Assembly: GCA_025463665.1 (NCBI GenBank) | Contig: JAODAY010000065.1 | Location: 1-6,375 of the forward strand | Direction of reading: 5' to 3' | Source: Microbacteriaceae bacterium | Lineage (GTDB): Bacteria > Actinomycetota > Actinomycetes > Actinomycetales > Microbacteriaceae | Length of the DNA: 6,375 nucleotides | Part shown: positions 1 to 6,374 of the stretch, piece by piece | How the letters are laid out: every line of letters starts with the position of its first letter | How positions within the stretch are numbered: position 1 is the first letter of the stretch | The notes under the pieces: generated by a model | What the model was told of the DNA's origin: nothing | Database searches by the model: none | Seen by the model: the letters and a program-made list of their open reading frames with translations, nothing else | Program-made: the position numbers and the translations under genes

Positions 1-741
1 GGCCAGGTTGACCGATTCACCGAAGGTGCGGCTCGAGCCGGAGCCGTCTTCGGCCGTGTTCTCGCGAATCTTGTCGAACACCACCACACTGTCGTACAAC
101 GAGTAACCGAGGATGGTCAGGAACCCGATCACGGCCGACGGCGTGATCTCGAAACCGAGCGCCCCGTAGACGCCGGCCGTGATGATGATGTCGTGCACCA
201 GCGAGACTATCGCGGCGACAGACATCTTCCAGGTGCGGAAGTACAGCGCCATGACGATCGCGGCGAGCAACAGGAACACGATGAGCGCCCGAATGGACGA
301 CGCGGTGATGTCCGCGCCCCAGGACGGGCCGACAAAGGACGCCGTGACATTCGTGGCCGGAACGTCGAACGCCTCGGCGAGTGCTCCCCCGAGGGAGTCG
401 GACTCCTCCTGGGTCAGCTGGTCGGTCTGCACGCGAATCGAGTCGTTGCCGACGGTCGACACGCGGGGCGCCGACTCCGGAACGATGCTCTCCACGGTTG
501 CCGTCGCGAGGTCCTGATTCTCGAGCAGATTCTCGGTCGCGCCCTCGACCTCGGCGACTTGGAACTCCGATCCTCCGCGGAACTCGATTCCGAAGACGAA
601 CCCGCCACGTGCGGCGGGAAGCAGCACCGACAGCGCGATCATGACGGCCGCGATGATGTACCAGAGCCGGCGCTTGCCGACGAAGTCGAATGAACGTGCA
701 CCCGTGTAGAGGTCGTTGCCGAACTTGGCCATGCCGCCCAT
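1..741 (-). CDS. secF: SecF, protein translocase subunit (3' end beyond the window)
   Basis: Membrane partner of SecD; the pair uses the proton motive force to pull exported proteins from SecYEG on the outer face of the membrane. The visible 247 residues start MGGMAKF and are open at the left edge, so roughly the last quarter to third is missing. Visible are TM1 (about 27-43), the family motif GIEFRGG (51-57, canonical GIDFTGG), the extracytoplasmic P4-type domain (about 58-145), TM2 (about 149-167), the SLVHDIIIT segment (180-188), and the signature LTILGYSLYDSVVVFDKIREN (208-228). Asp217 in that signature matches the TM aspartate implicated in proton transport in Thermus SecDF. The start at 741 overlaps the secD stop (TGATG) and has GGAAGGA six bases upstream. 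A second ATG at 732 (M4) is in frame but less well placed. The identification is secure. Confidence 0.96.
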   Translation of the reverse strand, partial: MGGMAKFGNDLYTGARSFDFVGKRRLWYIIAAVMIALSVLLPAARGGFVFGIEFRGGSEFQVAEVEGATENLLENQDLATATVESIVPESAPRVSTVGNDSIRVQTDQLTQEESDSLGGALAEAFDVPATNVTASFVGPSWGADITASSIRALIVFLLLAAIVMALYFRTWKMSVAAIVSLVHDIIITAGVYGALGFEITPSAVIGFLTILGYSLYDSVVVFDKIRENTAEDGSGSSRTFGESVNLA

Positions 742-2471
742 CAGGAATCCTTCCGATTCGTCGTGCTACCCGATTCGGCGAGCTCTGCCGCCTTGCGCTC
801 GGCAATCGTCTGTCGACGGGCGGCTTCGCCCGCCGCACCCTTCTTGGTCACCGCGAGAACGGGCTCCCTGAACTGCGCTCGACCACGGTAGACGGCGCCC
901 AACGCTGTCGGGTCGAGCCCGCTCAGGGGGTGACCGCTCGAGAAGTACCGCGTCGTGGCGAGCAGCTGCAGCATCGGGTGGGTGAAGAGGATGACGATGA
1001 TGACGTCGATGATGGTCGTCACACCGAGGGTGAGCGCGAAGCCGCGCACGTTGCCGACGGCGAGGATGAAGAGCACGAGGGCCGACAGCAGGTTGACCGC
1101 CTTGGCGGCGAAGATGGTGCGCAACGCGCGCTTCCACCCCGCCTCTACGGCGGAGACCAGGGCCCGGCCATCCCGCAACTCGTCGCGTATTCGTTCGAAA
1201 TAGACGATGAACGAGTCGGCAGTGAAACCGATGGCGACGATGAGTCCCGCGACGCCGGCGAGCGACAGGCGGTAACCCTCCCGCCAGGACAGGATCACGA
1301 TCACGAAATAGGTGAAGATCGCCGCGACGACGAGCGACGCGACAGTCACCAGGCCGAGGAGCCGGTATTGGAACAGCGAGTAGATCACGACGAGGATGAG
1401 GCCGATGAGTCCCGCGATGAGTCCGCTGGACAGCTGCGAGGAGCCGAGGGTCGCGGAAATGACCTCGGAGCTCTGCACCGTGAAGCCGATCGGCAGCGCG
1501 CCGAACTTGAGCTGGTCGGCAAGTGCCTTCGAGTCTTCCTGGGTGAACGATCCGCTGATTTGCGGCTTGCCGTCGGTGATCGCAGCGTTGGTGGACGGCG
1601 CGGAGATGACGCGGCCGTCTAGCACGATGGCGAACTGGTTGCGCACGTCGCCGACGCCGTAGCCGAACAGGCGAGTCGTGACATCCGAGAACTGCCTGGT
1701 TCCCTCGCGGTTGAACTCGATGTTCACGCCCCACTGGCCGGTGCTCGCGCCCTGGCTGTTGAGCACGAGGCCGCTCGAGGCGTCGCTGATGGTTGCGCCC
1801 TCGACCTCGACGGGGCCGAGGATGAACTTGAAGGCGCCGTCTGCGTCACATGTGACGAGCGGTTCGGCTGCCGGCGCGACGTTGGCGCCTTCCGCGTCGA
1901 GCTCGGAGCAGTCGAAATTGGTGTACCGATCGGCGAGCGCGGGGGTGACCCACGCCTGGTCGCTCGCATCGGTGGGCTCGACGCTCGGCGTCGACTCGAG
2001 GGAGGGGCTCGGGGCAGCGGGGTCTTCCGCCGCGGGCGTCTCGGTCGCGCCGTCTTCGCCGACGGCGCTGGTGGGTGCGGCTTCCGTCGCAAGCACGGGA
2101 CGGAACTCGAGCTTCGCGGAGGACTGGATGCGGTCGAGCGTCGCCTTGTCCGGCGTGCCGGGGATGGAGACGATGACGTTGCTGTTGCCCTGCGTCGTGA
2201 TTTCCGCCTCGGAGACACCGCTGGCGTCGATGCGCTGGCGGATGATCGAGACGGCCTGGTCGAGCTGCTCGTCAGAGACGGTCTGGCCGCTCTCGAGTTC
2301 CGGCTCGAGGGTGATCTGGGTGCCGCCCTCGAGGTCGAGGGCAAGCTTGGGGGTCCACGTCCAACCGGAGTTGGCGACCCCCAGCCCGGTGATGCCGACA
2401 AGCGCAATGATGATGACGGTGAGCCAGGCGAGCGATCGCCATGCCTTCTTCACCGGGGTGGTTCTTGCCAC
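741..2471 (-). CDS. secD: SecD, protein translocase subunit
   Basis: Works with SecF and YajC at the membrane to drive late stages of Sec-dependent export using the proton gradient. The protein has 576 residues and starts with GTG (VARTTPVKKAWR); no earlier start is available in this frame after the yajC stop, and the site has only a weak Shine-Dalgarno (GAAAG far upstream). Features in order: TM1 (about 15-33); ALDLEGGTQ motif (44-52); P1 domain with a Pro/Ala/Ser/Glu-rich insertion (about 129-171) followed by a cysteine pair (C188, C208); the P1 head, with NIEFNREGTRQF (250-261) and IVLDGRVISAP (282-292); LKFGALP (321-327); then five TM helices from about 349 to 505. The TM4 motif GLIVAIGFTADSFIVYFERIRDEL (409-432) carries Asp419, equivalent to the proton-relay Asp of Thermus SecDF. 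A charged cytoplasmic tail follows. Size is close to E. coli SecD (615). Preceded by yajC (98-nt gap) and coupled to secF. Confidence 0.98.
   Translation of the reverse strand: MARTTPVKKAWRSLAWLTVIIIALVGITGLGVANSGWTWTPKLALDLEGGTQITLEPELESGQTVSDEQLDQAVSIIRQRIDASGVSEAEITTQGNSNVIVSIPGTPDKATLDRIQSSAKLEFRPVLATEAAPTSAVGEDGATETPAAEDPAAPSPSLESTPSVEPTDASDQAWVTPALADRYTNFDCSELDAEGANVAPAAEPLVTCDADGAFKFILGPVEVEGATISDASSGLVLNSQGASTGQWGVNIEFNREGTRQFSDVTTRLFGYGVGDVRNQFAIVLDGRVISAPSTNAAITDGKPQISGSFTQEDSKALADQLKFGALPIGFTVQSSEVISATLGSSQLSSGLIAGLIGLILVVIYSLFQYRLLGLVTVASLVVAAIFTYFVIVILSWREGYRLSLAGVAGLIVAIGFTADSFIVYFERIRDELRDGRALVSAVEAGWKRALRTIFAAKAVNLLSALVLFILAVGNVRGFALTLGVTTIIDVIIVILFTHPMLQLLATTRYFSSGHPLSGLDPTALGAVYRGRAQFREPVLAVTKKGAAGEAARRQTIAERKAAELAESGSTTNRKDS
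748..754 (-). promoter_or_regulatory. Ribosome binding site for secF
   Basis: GGAAGGA on the minus strand, inside the last codons of secD, with a 6-nt spacer to the ATG at 741. It favours M1 over the in-frame ATG three codons later, and suggests that secF can recruit ribosomes itself as well as through coupling to secD. Confidence 0.7.
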
Positions 2472-2500
2472 GTACTGACTCAGCTTTCTATCACTGTGCG

Positions 2501-2514
2501 AGCGCGGTCGCGCT
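2501..2514 (-). other. Small inverted repeat upstream of secD
   Basis: On the minus strand AGCGC-GACC-GCGCT can form a 5-bp stem with a 4-nt loop (as DNA it reads as two 6-base arms around 2 bases). It sits 30 nt upstream of the secD GTG and downstream of the larger hairpin at 2527-2544. No U-run follows, so it does not look like a terminator. Stems this short are common in GC-rich DNA. Confidence 0.3.
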
Positions 2515-2526
2515 TAACACCCAGAA

Positions 2527-2544
2527 GGCGCCCTTTCGGACGCC
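2527..2544 (-). promoter_or_regulatory. Hairpin with GAAA tetraloop in the yajC-secD gap
   Basis: The minus-strand transcript reads GGCGUCC-GAAA-GGGCGCC: a 7-bp stem (six Watson-Crick pairs, one G-U) closed by a GNRA-type GAAA tetraloop, starting 25 nt after the yajC stop. The downstream sequence UUCUGGGUGUU is only moderately U-rich, so a strong intrinsic terminator is unlikely. A weak attenuator, an RNA processing or stability element, or a translation-modulating structure are all possible. The pairing is directly visible; the function is inference. Confidence 0.4.
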
Positions 2545-2569
2545 CGCACCCGAAGGCAGTGGTTGAAGG

Positions 2570-3046
2570 TTACTCGTCGACCTTCTTGGTGGTGTGGGGA
2601 AGACCGGTGTCGGTCGAGTCAGCGGGAGGCGTCGGTGCAGACGGCTCGGCCAGTTCGCCGAAGGCCGGTGTCGTGCCGGCGGCAGCGCGGTCGCGCGCTT
2701 CCTGCTCGCGGGTGGCGATCTCCATGGCCTCTTCCACCGAGCGCGGCTCGCTGGAAGCGACGGCGCCGTCGACGGTCTCGGTCGGGGTGACGACCTTCGC
2801 GAGCGTCTGGCGGTGTACGCGCACGACGTTGCCGGGCGAGGTCTCGAGTGTGGCCTCGTTGCTGACTTCATCGATCGACAGGAGGGTGCCGAAGAGACCG
2901 AAATTAGTCATGACCTCGGCACCAGGAACGATCTGCGACTTGAGGTCGGCCTGCTTGGCCTTGTTCTTCCTGCTGGAGCGGATCGTGTAGACGACGAATA
3001 ACGCCAGCACGACTACGAGGGCGATATTGAGAACTGTGTCGTCCAT
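2570..3046 (-). CDS. yajC: YajC, preprotein translocase subunit
   Basis: Small membrane accessory of the SecDF complex, which associates with SecYEG and YidC. The 158-residue product begins MDDTVLNIAL, with a single N-terminal TM helix (about 5-22), a basic cytoplasmic stretch (RSSRKNKAKQ, 23-32), and the conserved small beta domain LKSQIVPGAEVMTNFGLFGTLLSID (35-59), matching the family pattern L-x-x-G-x-x-V-x-T-x-G-x-x-G. The tail (about 90-158) is acidic and Pro/Ala-rich, making the protein longer than E. coli YajC (110 residues); such tails are common in Actinobacteria. An in-frame start 25 codons upstream exists, but the ATG at 3046 is preferred because GAAAGG lies six bases before it and the TM helix then begins normally. 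It lies 64 nt after ruvB and 98 nt before secD. Confidence 0.93.
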   Translation of the reverse strand: MDDTVLNIALVVVLALFVVYTIRSSRKNKAKQADLKSQIVPGAEVMTNFGLFGTLLSIDEVSNEATLETSPGNVVRVHRQTLAKVVTPTETVDGAVASSEPRSVEEAMEIATREQEARDRAAAGTTPAFGELAEPSAPTPPADSTDTGLPHTTKKVDE

Positions 3047-3052
3047 GGGAAA

Positions 3053-3058
3053 CCTTTC
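3053..3058 (-). promoter_or_regulatory. Ribosome binding site for yajC
   Basis: GAAAGG on the minus strand with a 6-nt spacer (TTTCCC) to the ATG at 3046. It decides the start against the longer in-frame option at 3121, which would overlap the end of ruvB and put hydrophilic residues before the membrane anchor. Confidence 0.7.
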
Positions 3059-3109
3059 AAAATTACCTGGAGACGCGCCACCACGAGGTTGTATGACGGG
3101 CCAGTGTGA

Positions 3110-3115
3110 ATTATA
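3110..3115 (-). promoter_or_regulatory. Candidate -10 element for yajC-secD-secF
   Basis: A perfect TATAAT on the minus strand formed by the last ruvB sense codon, its TAA stop and the next base (CTA-TAA-T). A start site about seven bases further on would leave a leader of roughly 55-60 nt before the yajC ATG. No TTGACA-like -35 is visible at 16-18 nt and there is no TGn extension directly before the hexamer. It may be a chance product of the stop codon. Confidence 0.3.
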
Positions 3116-4154
3116 GGTCATCTCCGAACAGCGCTTCTGTGTGCTGGGTCAATCCGAAGTGTTTCCACGCCGCTCGAGTCGCGACACGGCCACGCGGAGT
3201 GCGGATCAGCAGTCCGATTCGCACGAGGAACGGCTCGACGACCGACTCGATCGTCTCCGCCTCCTCGCCGACCGACACCGCCAGGGTGTTGAGCCCGACC
3301 GGTCCGCCATCGAAGCGGGTCAGAACGATGTTCATCACCGCACGGTCGAGGCGATCGAGCCCGAGCTCGTCGACGTCGTAAAGCTCGAGTGCGGCGTTGA
3401 CCGCGTCGAGCCCCGCGCCCTTGCCCGTGACGATCGCGTAGTCGCGCACCCGCCTGAGCAGCCGGTTGGCGATTCGCGGAGTGCCCCTGCTACGGCCGGC
3501 GATCTCGGCTAGAGCCGGGCGTGCGATGTCGAGTTGCAGCATGGCGGCCGCACGCACAAGCACCAGCTCGAGTTCGTGCGTCTCGTAGAACTCGAGGTGG
3601 GCGGTGAAACCGAATCGGTCGCGCAGCGGGTTCGGCAGCATGCCGGACCTGGTCGTCGCCCCGACGAGGGTGAATGGCGCGAGATCGAGCGGGATCGACG
3701 TCGCGCCCGCTCCCTTTCCGACCATGATGTCGATGCGGAAGTCCTCCATAGCGAGGTAGAGCATCTCCTCCGCGGAGCGTGCCATGCGATGGATCTCGTC
3801 GATGAACAGCACCTCGCCCGGCGTCAACGACGACAGCACGGCGGCGAGATCGCCCGCGTGCTGGATGGCGGGGCCGCTCGACATGCGCAGCGGCCGGCCG
3901 CTCTCGTGGGCGACGATCATGGCGAGGGTGGTCTTGCCGAGTCCGGGAGGACCGGCGAACAGGATGTGGTCTGCGGTGCGCCCCTGCATCCCCGCCGCCT
4001 GGAGCAGCAGCTGCAGCTGGCCGCGCACCTTTTGCTGACCGACGAATTCGGAGAGCGATTGCGGCCGCAGGGCGCCCTCGAAGGCCAGTTCGGCTTCGGA
4101 CTCCGGCTCGGCCGTGACAACCTCGAGGGCGCCACCGTCGTTGTCGATATTCAT
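3111..4154 (-). CDS. ruvB: RuvB, Holliday junction branch migration ATPase
   Basis: Hexameric AAA+ motor that, loaded by RuvA, pumps DNA through Holliday junctions during recombinational repair. The 347-residue protein has the normal family length. Visible motifs: N-terminal linker and [12 protein letters not shown] (29-40); Walker A GPPGLGKT (68-75); Walker B VLFIDEIH (115-122); [18 protein letters not shown] (131-148); sensor 1 GATTRSG (165-171); LRDRFGF (177-183), with the likely arginine finger region; sensor 2 [19 protein letters not shown] (222-240); and a C-terminal winged helix with [20 protein letters not shown] (307-326). The ATG at 4154 overlaps the ruvA stop as ATGA, with GCAGGTG about 8 nt upstream as a possible ribosome site inside ruvA. 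Residues 1-28 are acidic and variable, as usual in this family. Confidence 0.98.
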   Translation of the reverse strand: MNIDNDGGALEVVTAEPESEAELAFEGALRPQSLSEFVGQQKVRGQLQLLLQAAGMQGRTADHILFAGPPGLGKTTLAMIVAHESGRPLRMSSGPAIQHAGDLAAVLSSLTPGEVLFIDEIHRMARSAEEMLYLAMEDFRIDIMVGKGAGATSIPLDLAPFTLVGATTRSGMLPNPLRDRFGFTAHLEFYETHELELVLVRAAAMLQLDIARPALAEIAGRSRGTPRIANRLLRRVRDYAIVTGKGAGLDAVNAALELYDVDELGLDRLDRAVMNIVLTRFDGGPVGLNTLAVSVGEEAETIESVVEPFLVRIGLLIRTPRGRVATRAAWKHFGLTQHTEALFGDDL

Positions 4155-4765
4155 GCGGTCGGCACCTGCTGCGGACCGAGTTGCGACAGCGCGATGCGCA
4201 GCAGGCTCGGCATGGTCTCGCGTTCGAGATCGGTGGCCTTGACCACGGCATCATCGACGGCCTGTATCGCCACGCGCTCCGGCCAGCCCAGGCCGACGAG
4301 GGCGACGAGCACGCTGTCCCGCACGGGCGTCTTCACCGCGGGGGCCTGCGCCCGTGTGCCGGGCGTGATCGCGAGCTTTCCGGCGAGCGAGACGACGATC
4401 AGCTTGGCCGTCTTGGGCCCGATGCCGGAGACCTTGCGGAACGCGGCATCATCTTCGGCGGCGATCGCCCGAGCCACCTGCTCCGGGTCGAGCACCGCGA
4501 GCACCCCCATGGCGCTGCGCGGACCGACGCCCGTGACGCTGCGCAGCAGGTCGAAGACGACAAGCTCGTCGGCCTCGGCGAATCCGTAGAGACTGAGGTC
4601 GTCTTCGCGGACGATGAGCGTGGTGCGCAGGGTCGCCTCGGAGCCGACGCGCAGGGTCAGCGCGTGTCGCGGCGTGACCTGCACCGCGAGCCCGACTCCC
4701 CCGACCTCGACGACGGCGTGGGTGCCTTGGGCGGCGAGGACTGTGCCCCGCACGGAAGAAATCAT
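4151..4765 (-). CDS. ruvA: RuvA, Holliday junction DNA-binding subunit
   Basis: Tetrameric protein that holds the four-way junction in an open square form and recruits RuvB. The 204-residue product is of standard length. The N-terminal OB-fold domain (1 to about 63) begins MISSVRGTV and contains [11 protein letters not shown] (52-62); E54-D55 correspond to the acidic pin of E. coli RuvA (E55-D56) that helps separate strands at the crossover. Domain II has two helix-hairpin-helix motifs, around [14 protein letters not shown] (76-89) and [14 protein letters not shown] (111-124). A flexible Pro/Ala linker (about 134-147) leads to the RuvB-binding domain [30 protein letters not shown] (148-174). 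The ATG overlaps the ruvC stop (ATGA), and its own stop overlaps the ruvB start in the same way, so translation of the three is probably coupled. Confidence 0.97.
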   Translation of the reverse strand: MISSVRGTVLAAQGTHAVVEVGGVGLAVQVTPRHALTLRVGSEATLRTTLIVREDDLSLYGFAEADELVVFDLLRSVTGVGPRSAMGVLAVLDPEQVARAIAAEDDAAFRKVSGIGPKTAKLIVVSLAGKLAITPGTRAQAPAVKTPVRDSVLVALVGLGWPERVAIQAVDDAVVKATDLERETMPSLLRIALSQLGPQQVPTA

Positions 4766-5367
4766 GGTCCAAGCCTACGGTCGGCTACCGACTTCTCCGC
4801 ATTGCGCCACGCTTGCTGCGCCGGCGTCAGGCCGACGGATGCCGCGGCCCCCGCCGGGCGCGCGAGCGATGCTCCGACGGCCGGCGCGGTCGGCAGTCGC
4901 CAGGCGTGGCAGATCGCGAGGGCGAGAGCGTCGGCGGCATCCGCCGGCGTCGGCACCTCGTCGAGCCCGAGGATCTTGGCGACCATGAGCCCCACTTGCT
5001 TCTTCTCGGCGGAGCCGTAGCCCGTCACGGCGGCCTTGACCTCACTCGGCGTGTGCAGTCCGACCGAGAGACCACCGGCCGCCGCGGCCTGCAAGGCGAC
5101 ACCGCTCGCCTGCGCTACGCCCATGACGGTGCTCAGGTTGTGCTGCGCAAACACGCGCTCGAGTGCGACCGAGTCGGGAGAGTGCTCCTCGATGAGGGCG
5201 GTGATCGCGGTGCCGATCACGAGCAGCCGCTTCTCGAGCGGCATGTCGGGCGGCGTCCTGATGACGCCGAAGTGTACGAGGGTCGCCTTGCGGGCGCTCG
5301 TGACGTCGACGACGCCGACGCCGCACCGGGTGAGCCCCGGGTCGATGCCGAGCACCCGGAGCGACAC
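4762..5367 (-). CDS. ruvC: RuvC, crossover junction endodeoxyribonuclease
   Basis: Dimeric resolvase that cuts Holliday junctions symmetrically with divalent metal ions. The 201-residue product has an RNase H-like fold with all four acidic catalytic positions present: D9 in [11 protein letters not shown] (6-16), E70 in VALERVF (67-73), and D143 and D146 in [14 protein letters not shown] (141-154), matching E. coli D7, E66, H/D138 and D141. The segment [18 protein letters not shown] (73-90) and [20 protein letters not shown] (106-125) are family hallmarks. It uses a GTG start ([11 protein letters not shown]) with a TAGG motif overlapping the yebC stop codon, five bases upstream. The tail after about 157 (Ala-rich, ending [11 protein letters not shown]) is longer than in E. 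coli (173 residues), as often seen in Actinobacteria. It follows yebC by 6 nt and overlaps ruvA. Confidence 0.97.
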   Translation of the reverse strand: MSLRVLGIDPGLTRCGVGVVDVTSARKATLVHFGVIRTPPDMPLEKRLLVIGTAITALIEEHSPDSVALERVFAQHNLSTVMGVAQASGVALQAAAAGGLSVGLHTPSEVKAAVTGYGSAEKKQVGLMVAKILGLDEVPTPADAADALALAICHAWRLPTAPAVGASLARPAGAAASVGLTPAQQAWRNAEKSVADRRLGP

Positions 5368-5373
5368 CGTTGC

Positions 5374-6132
5374 CTAATCCTGGTCGAGCTGCGCCTGAAC
5401 GTCAGCCGGGATCTCGAAGTTCGCGAAGATGTTCTGCACGTCGTCCGAGTCGTCCAGCGCGTCGATCAGTCGGAAGATTTTGCGGGCGGTCTCGGCGTCG
5501 AGCTCGATGGTCAGGTTCGGCACGAATTCGAGCTCGGAGGAGTCGTAGTCGATGCCCGCGTCCTGAAGCGCCTTGCGCGTCGAGACGAGGTGCGCGGGGT
5601 CGGTGATGACCTCGAACCCGCCGCCGTGGTTCTTGACCTCTTCGGCGCCCGCGTCGAGAACCGCCTCGAAGATGTCGTCTTCGCTCACCGTGTCGACGGC
5701 GGTGATCGAGATCACGCCCTTGCGGTTGAAGTTGTAGGCGACGCTGCCCGGGTCGGCCATGGCGGCACCGTTGCGCGTCATGGTCGCGCGCACGTCGGCG
5801 GCGGCGCGGTTCTTGTTGTCGGTGAGGCACTCGATGAGCATCGCGACGCCGTTCGCCGCGTACCCCTCGTAGATGATCGTCTGGTACTCCACCGACTCGC
5901 CGGAGAGCCCGGCACCGCGCTTGACGGCGCGGTCGATGTTGTCGTTGGGCACCGAGGTCTTCTTCGCCTTCTGGATGGCGTCGACGAGAGTCGGGTTACC
6001 CGAGAGGTCGGCGCCGCCCATCTTGGCTGCGACTTCGATGTTCTTGATGAGCTTGGCGAACGACTTTGCACGGCGCGAATCGGTGATCGCCTTCTTGTGC
6101 TTGGTGGTTGCCCATTTGGAGTGGCCTGACAT
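5374..6132 (-). CDS. yebC: YebC/TACO1 family protein
   Basis: Conserved cytoplasmic protein of the YebC/PmpR/TACO1 family. Family members have been described as transcription regulators; recent work links them to relief of ribosome stalling on proline-rich stretches, and human TACO1 is a mitochondrial translation factor. The 252-residue product has the hallmark start [15 protein letters not shown] (1-15), then [13 protein letters not shown] (25-37), [13 protein letters not shown] (61-73), [30 protein letters not shown] (86-115), [14 protein letters not shown] (128-141) and the C-terminal [13 protein letters not shown] (230-242). The frame extends upstream to 6264, but the ATG at 6132 is chosen because the family begins there. 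There is no convincing Shine-Dalgarno; a -10-like TACAAT instead ends six bases before the ATG, suggesting a leaderless mRNA. It is followed by ruvC after 6 nt, and the yebC-ruvC pairing is widespread in bacteria. Whether it acts in transcription or translation here cannot be read from sequence. Confidence 0.97.
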   Translation of the reverse strand: MSGHSKWATTKHKKAITDSRRAKSFAKLIKNIEVAAKMGGADLSGNPTLVDAIQKAKKTSVPNDNIDRAVKRGAGLSGESVEYQTIIYEGYAANGVAMLIECLTDNKNRAAADVRATMTRNGAAMADPGSVAYNFNRKGVISITAVDTVSEDDIFEAVLDAGAEEVKNHGGGFEVITDPAHLVSTRKALQDAGIDYDSSELEFVPNLTIELDAETARKIFRLIDALDDSDDVQNIFANFEIPADVQAQLDQD

Positions 6133-6138
6133 GCTCAC

Positions 6139-6144
6139 ATTGTA
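6139..6144 (-). promoter_or_regulatory. Candidate -10 element of a leaderless yebC promoter
   Basis: TACAAT on the minus strand (one mismatch to TATAAT), with the six bases GTGAGC between it and the yebC ATG. Transcription starting seven bases downstream would begin at the A of ATG. Leaderless mRNAs with this spacing are common in Actinobacteria, and the lack of a good ribosome binding site at yebC fits. No TTGACA-like -35 is visible at 16-18 nt; that position is GC-rich repeat. Confidence 0.5.
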
Positions 6145-6156
6145 TCCGGCGACCGG

Positions 6157-6181
6157 GCGCCTCCCCGCCAGCGCCTCCCCG
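6157..6181 (-). repeat. Tandem 11-bp direct repeat upstream of yebC
   Basis: Two identical copies of CGGGGAGGCGC (minus strand), at 6171-6181 and 6157-6167, separated by 3 bp (period 14). They lie between the end of the upstream gene and the candidate yebC -10, covering the place where a -35 would be. They could be a paired activator or repressor site, or a small tandem duplication in GC-rich DNA. Confidence 0.55.
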
Positions 6182-6185
6182 TGAG

Positions 6186-6374
6186 TCAGCGAATTCTTAT
6201 ACCAGACGACTTGAGTTCGAGCGCGGCCAGGGCCCGCACGACGTCGGGATCGCCGCGCCGCCACGCGGCGACTGGGTCGGGGTCGACGGAGGCGAGCATC
6301 GAGAGCTTCTGGCCGGTGAGCGCGCGCAACGCGAGGAGGTCGCGACCGGCGCCCGCCGCCACGAGTTCACGGGC
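6186..6374 (-). CDS. Unidentified protein, C-terminal 62 residues (5' part beyond the window)
   Basis: An open frame enters from the right edge and ends at TGA (6188-6186), 53 nt before yebC. The visible 62 residues run from [10 protein letters not shown] through [20 protein letters not shown] to [12 protein letters not shown]. The frame is supported by a strong G/C preference at third positions over most of its length, by ordinary residue composition, and by stops or Ser/Arg/Pro-rich translations in the competing frames. The last eight or so codons (including ATA and AGA) are less biased. I see helical, Leu/Ala-rich sequence but no motif that identifies a family. PdxT or PdxS might be expected upstream of yebC in relatives, but this tail does not resemble a PdxT C-terminus as I know it. 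It may be co-transcribed with yebC. Confidence 0.55.
   Translation of the reverse strand, partial: ARELVAAGAGRDLLALRALTGQKLSMLASVDPDPVAAWRRGDPDVVRALAALELKSSGIRIR

Noticed and set aside
690..1622. 310-codon plus-strand frame opposite secD
   Set aside because: Highly charged, Arg/Asp/Glu-rich translation with no motif; secD on the other strand fully explains the region.
1844..1857. Perfect 14-bp palindrome CGTCACATGTGACG inside secD
   Set aside because: By chance about 0.4 such palindromes are expected in a window this size, and it lies within conserved coding sequence around Cys208, far from any start.
1678..2478. 266-codon plus-strand frame opposite the first half of secD
   Set aside because: Ser/Ala/Val-rich composition is what the antisense of a GC-rich gene gives; no independent start signal or motif.
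2491..2871. 126-codon minus-strand frame overlapping yajC out of frame and ending just before secD
   Set aside because: Mostly Arg/Pro/Ser, typical of a shifted frame; yajC is the evident product. Considered as an arrest-peptide leader because of its position, but it has no signal-like segment before its last residues and no arrest motif.
3534..4589. 351-codon plus-strand frame opposite ruvB and ruvA
   Set aside because: Shadow of two strongly conserved genes; it changes character midway and spans a gene boundary of the real strand.
4813..6129. 438-codon plus-strand frame antisense to yebC and ruvC
   Set aside because: It mirrors two unmistakable genes, its translation is rich in Arg, Asp, Val and Gly without any family motif, and long antisense frames are expected opposite GC-rich coding sequence.
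5374..6264. 44-residue N-terminal extension of YebC
   Set aside because: The added residues are Arg-rich, overlap the end of the upstream gene in another frame and cross the promoter-like region; the family begins at MSGHSKW.
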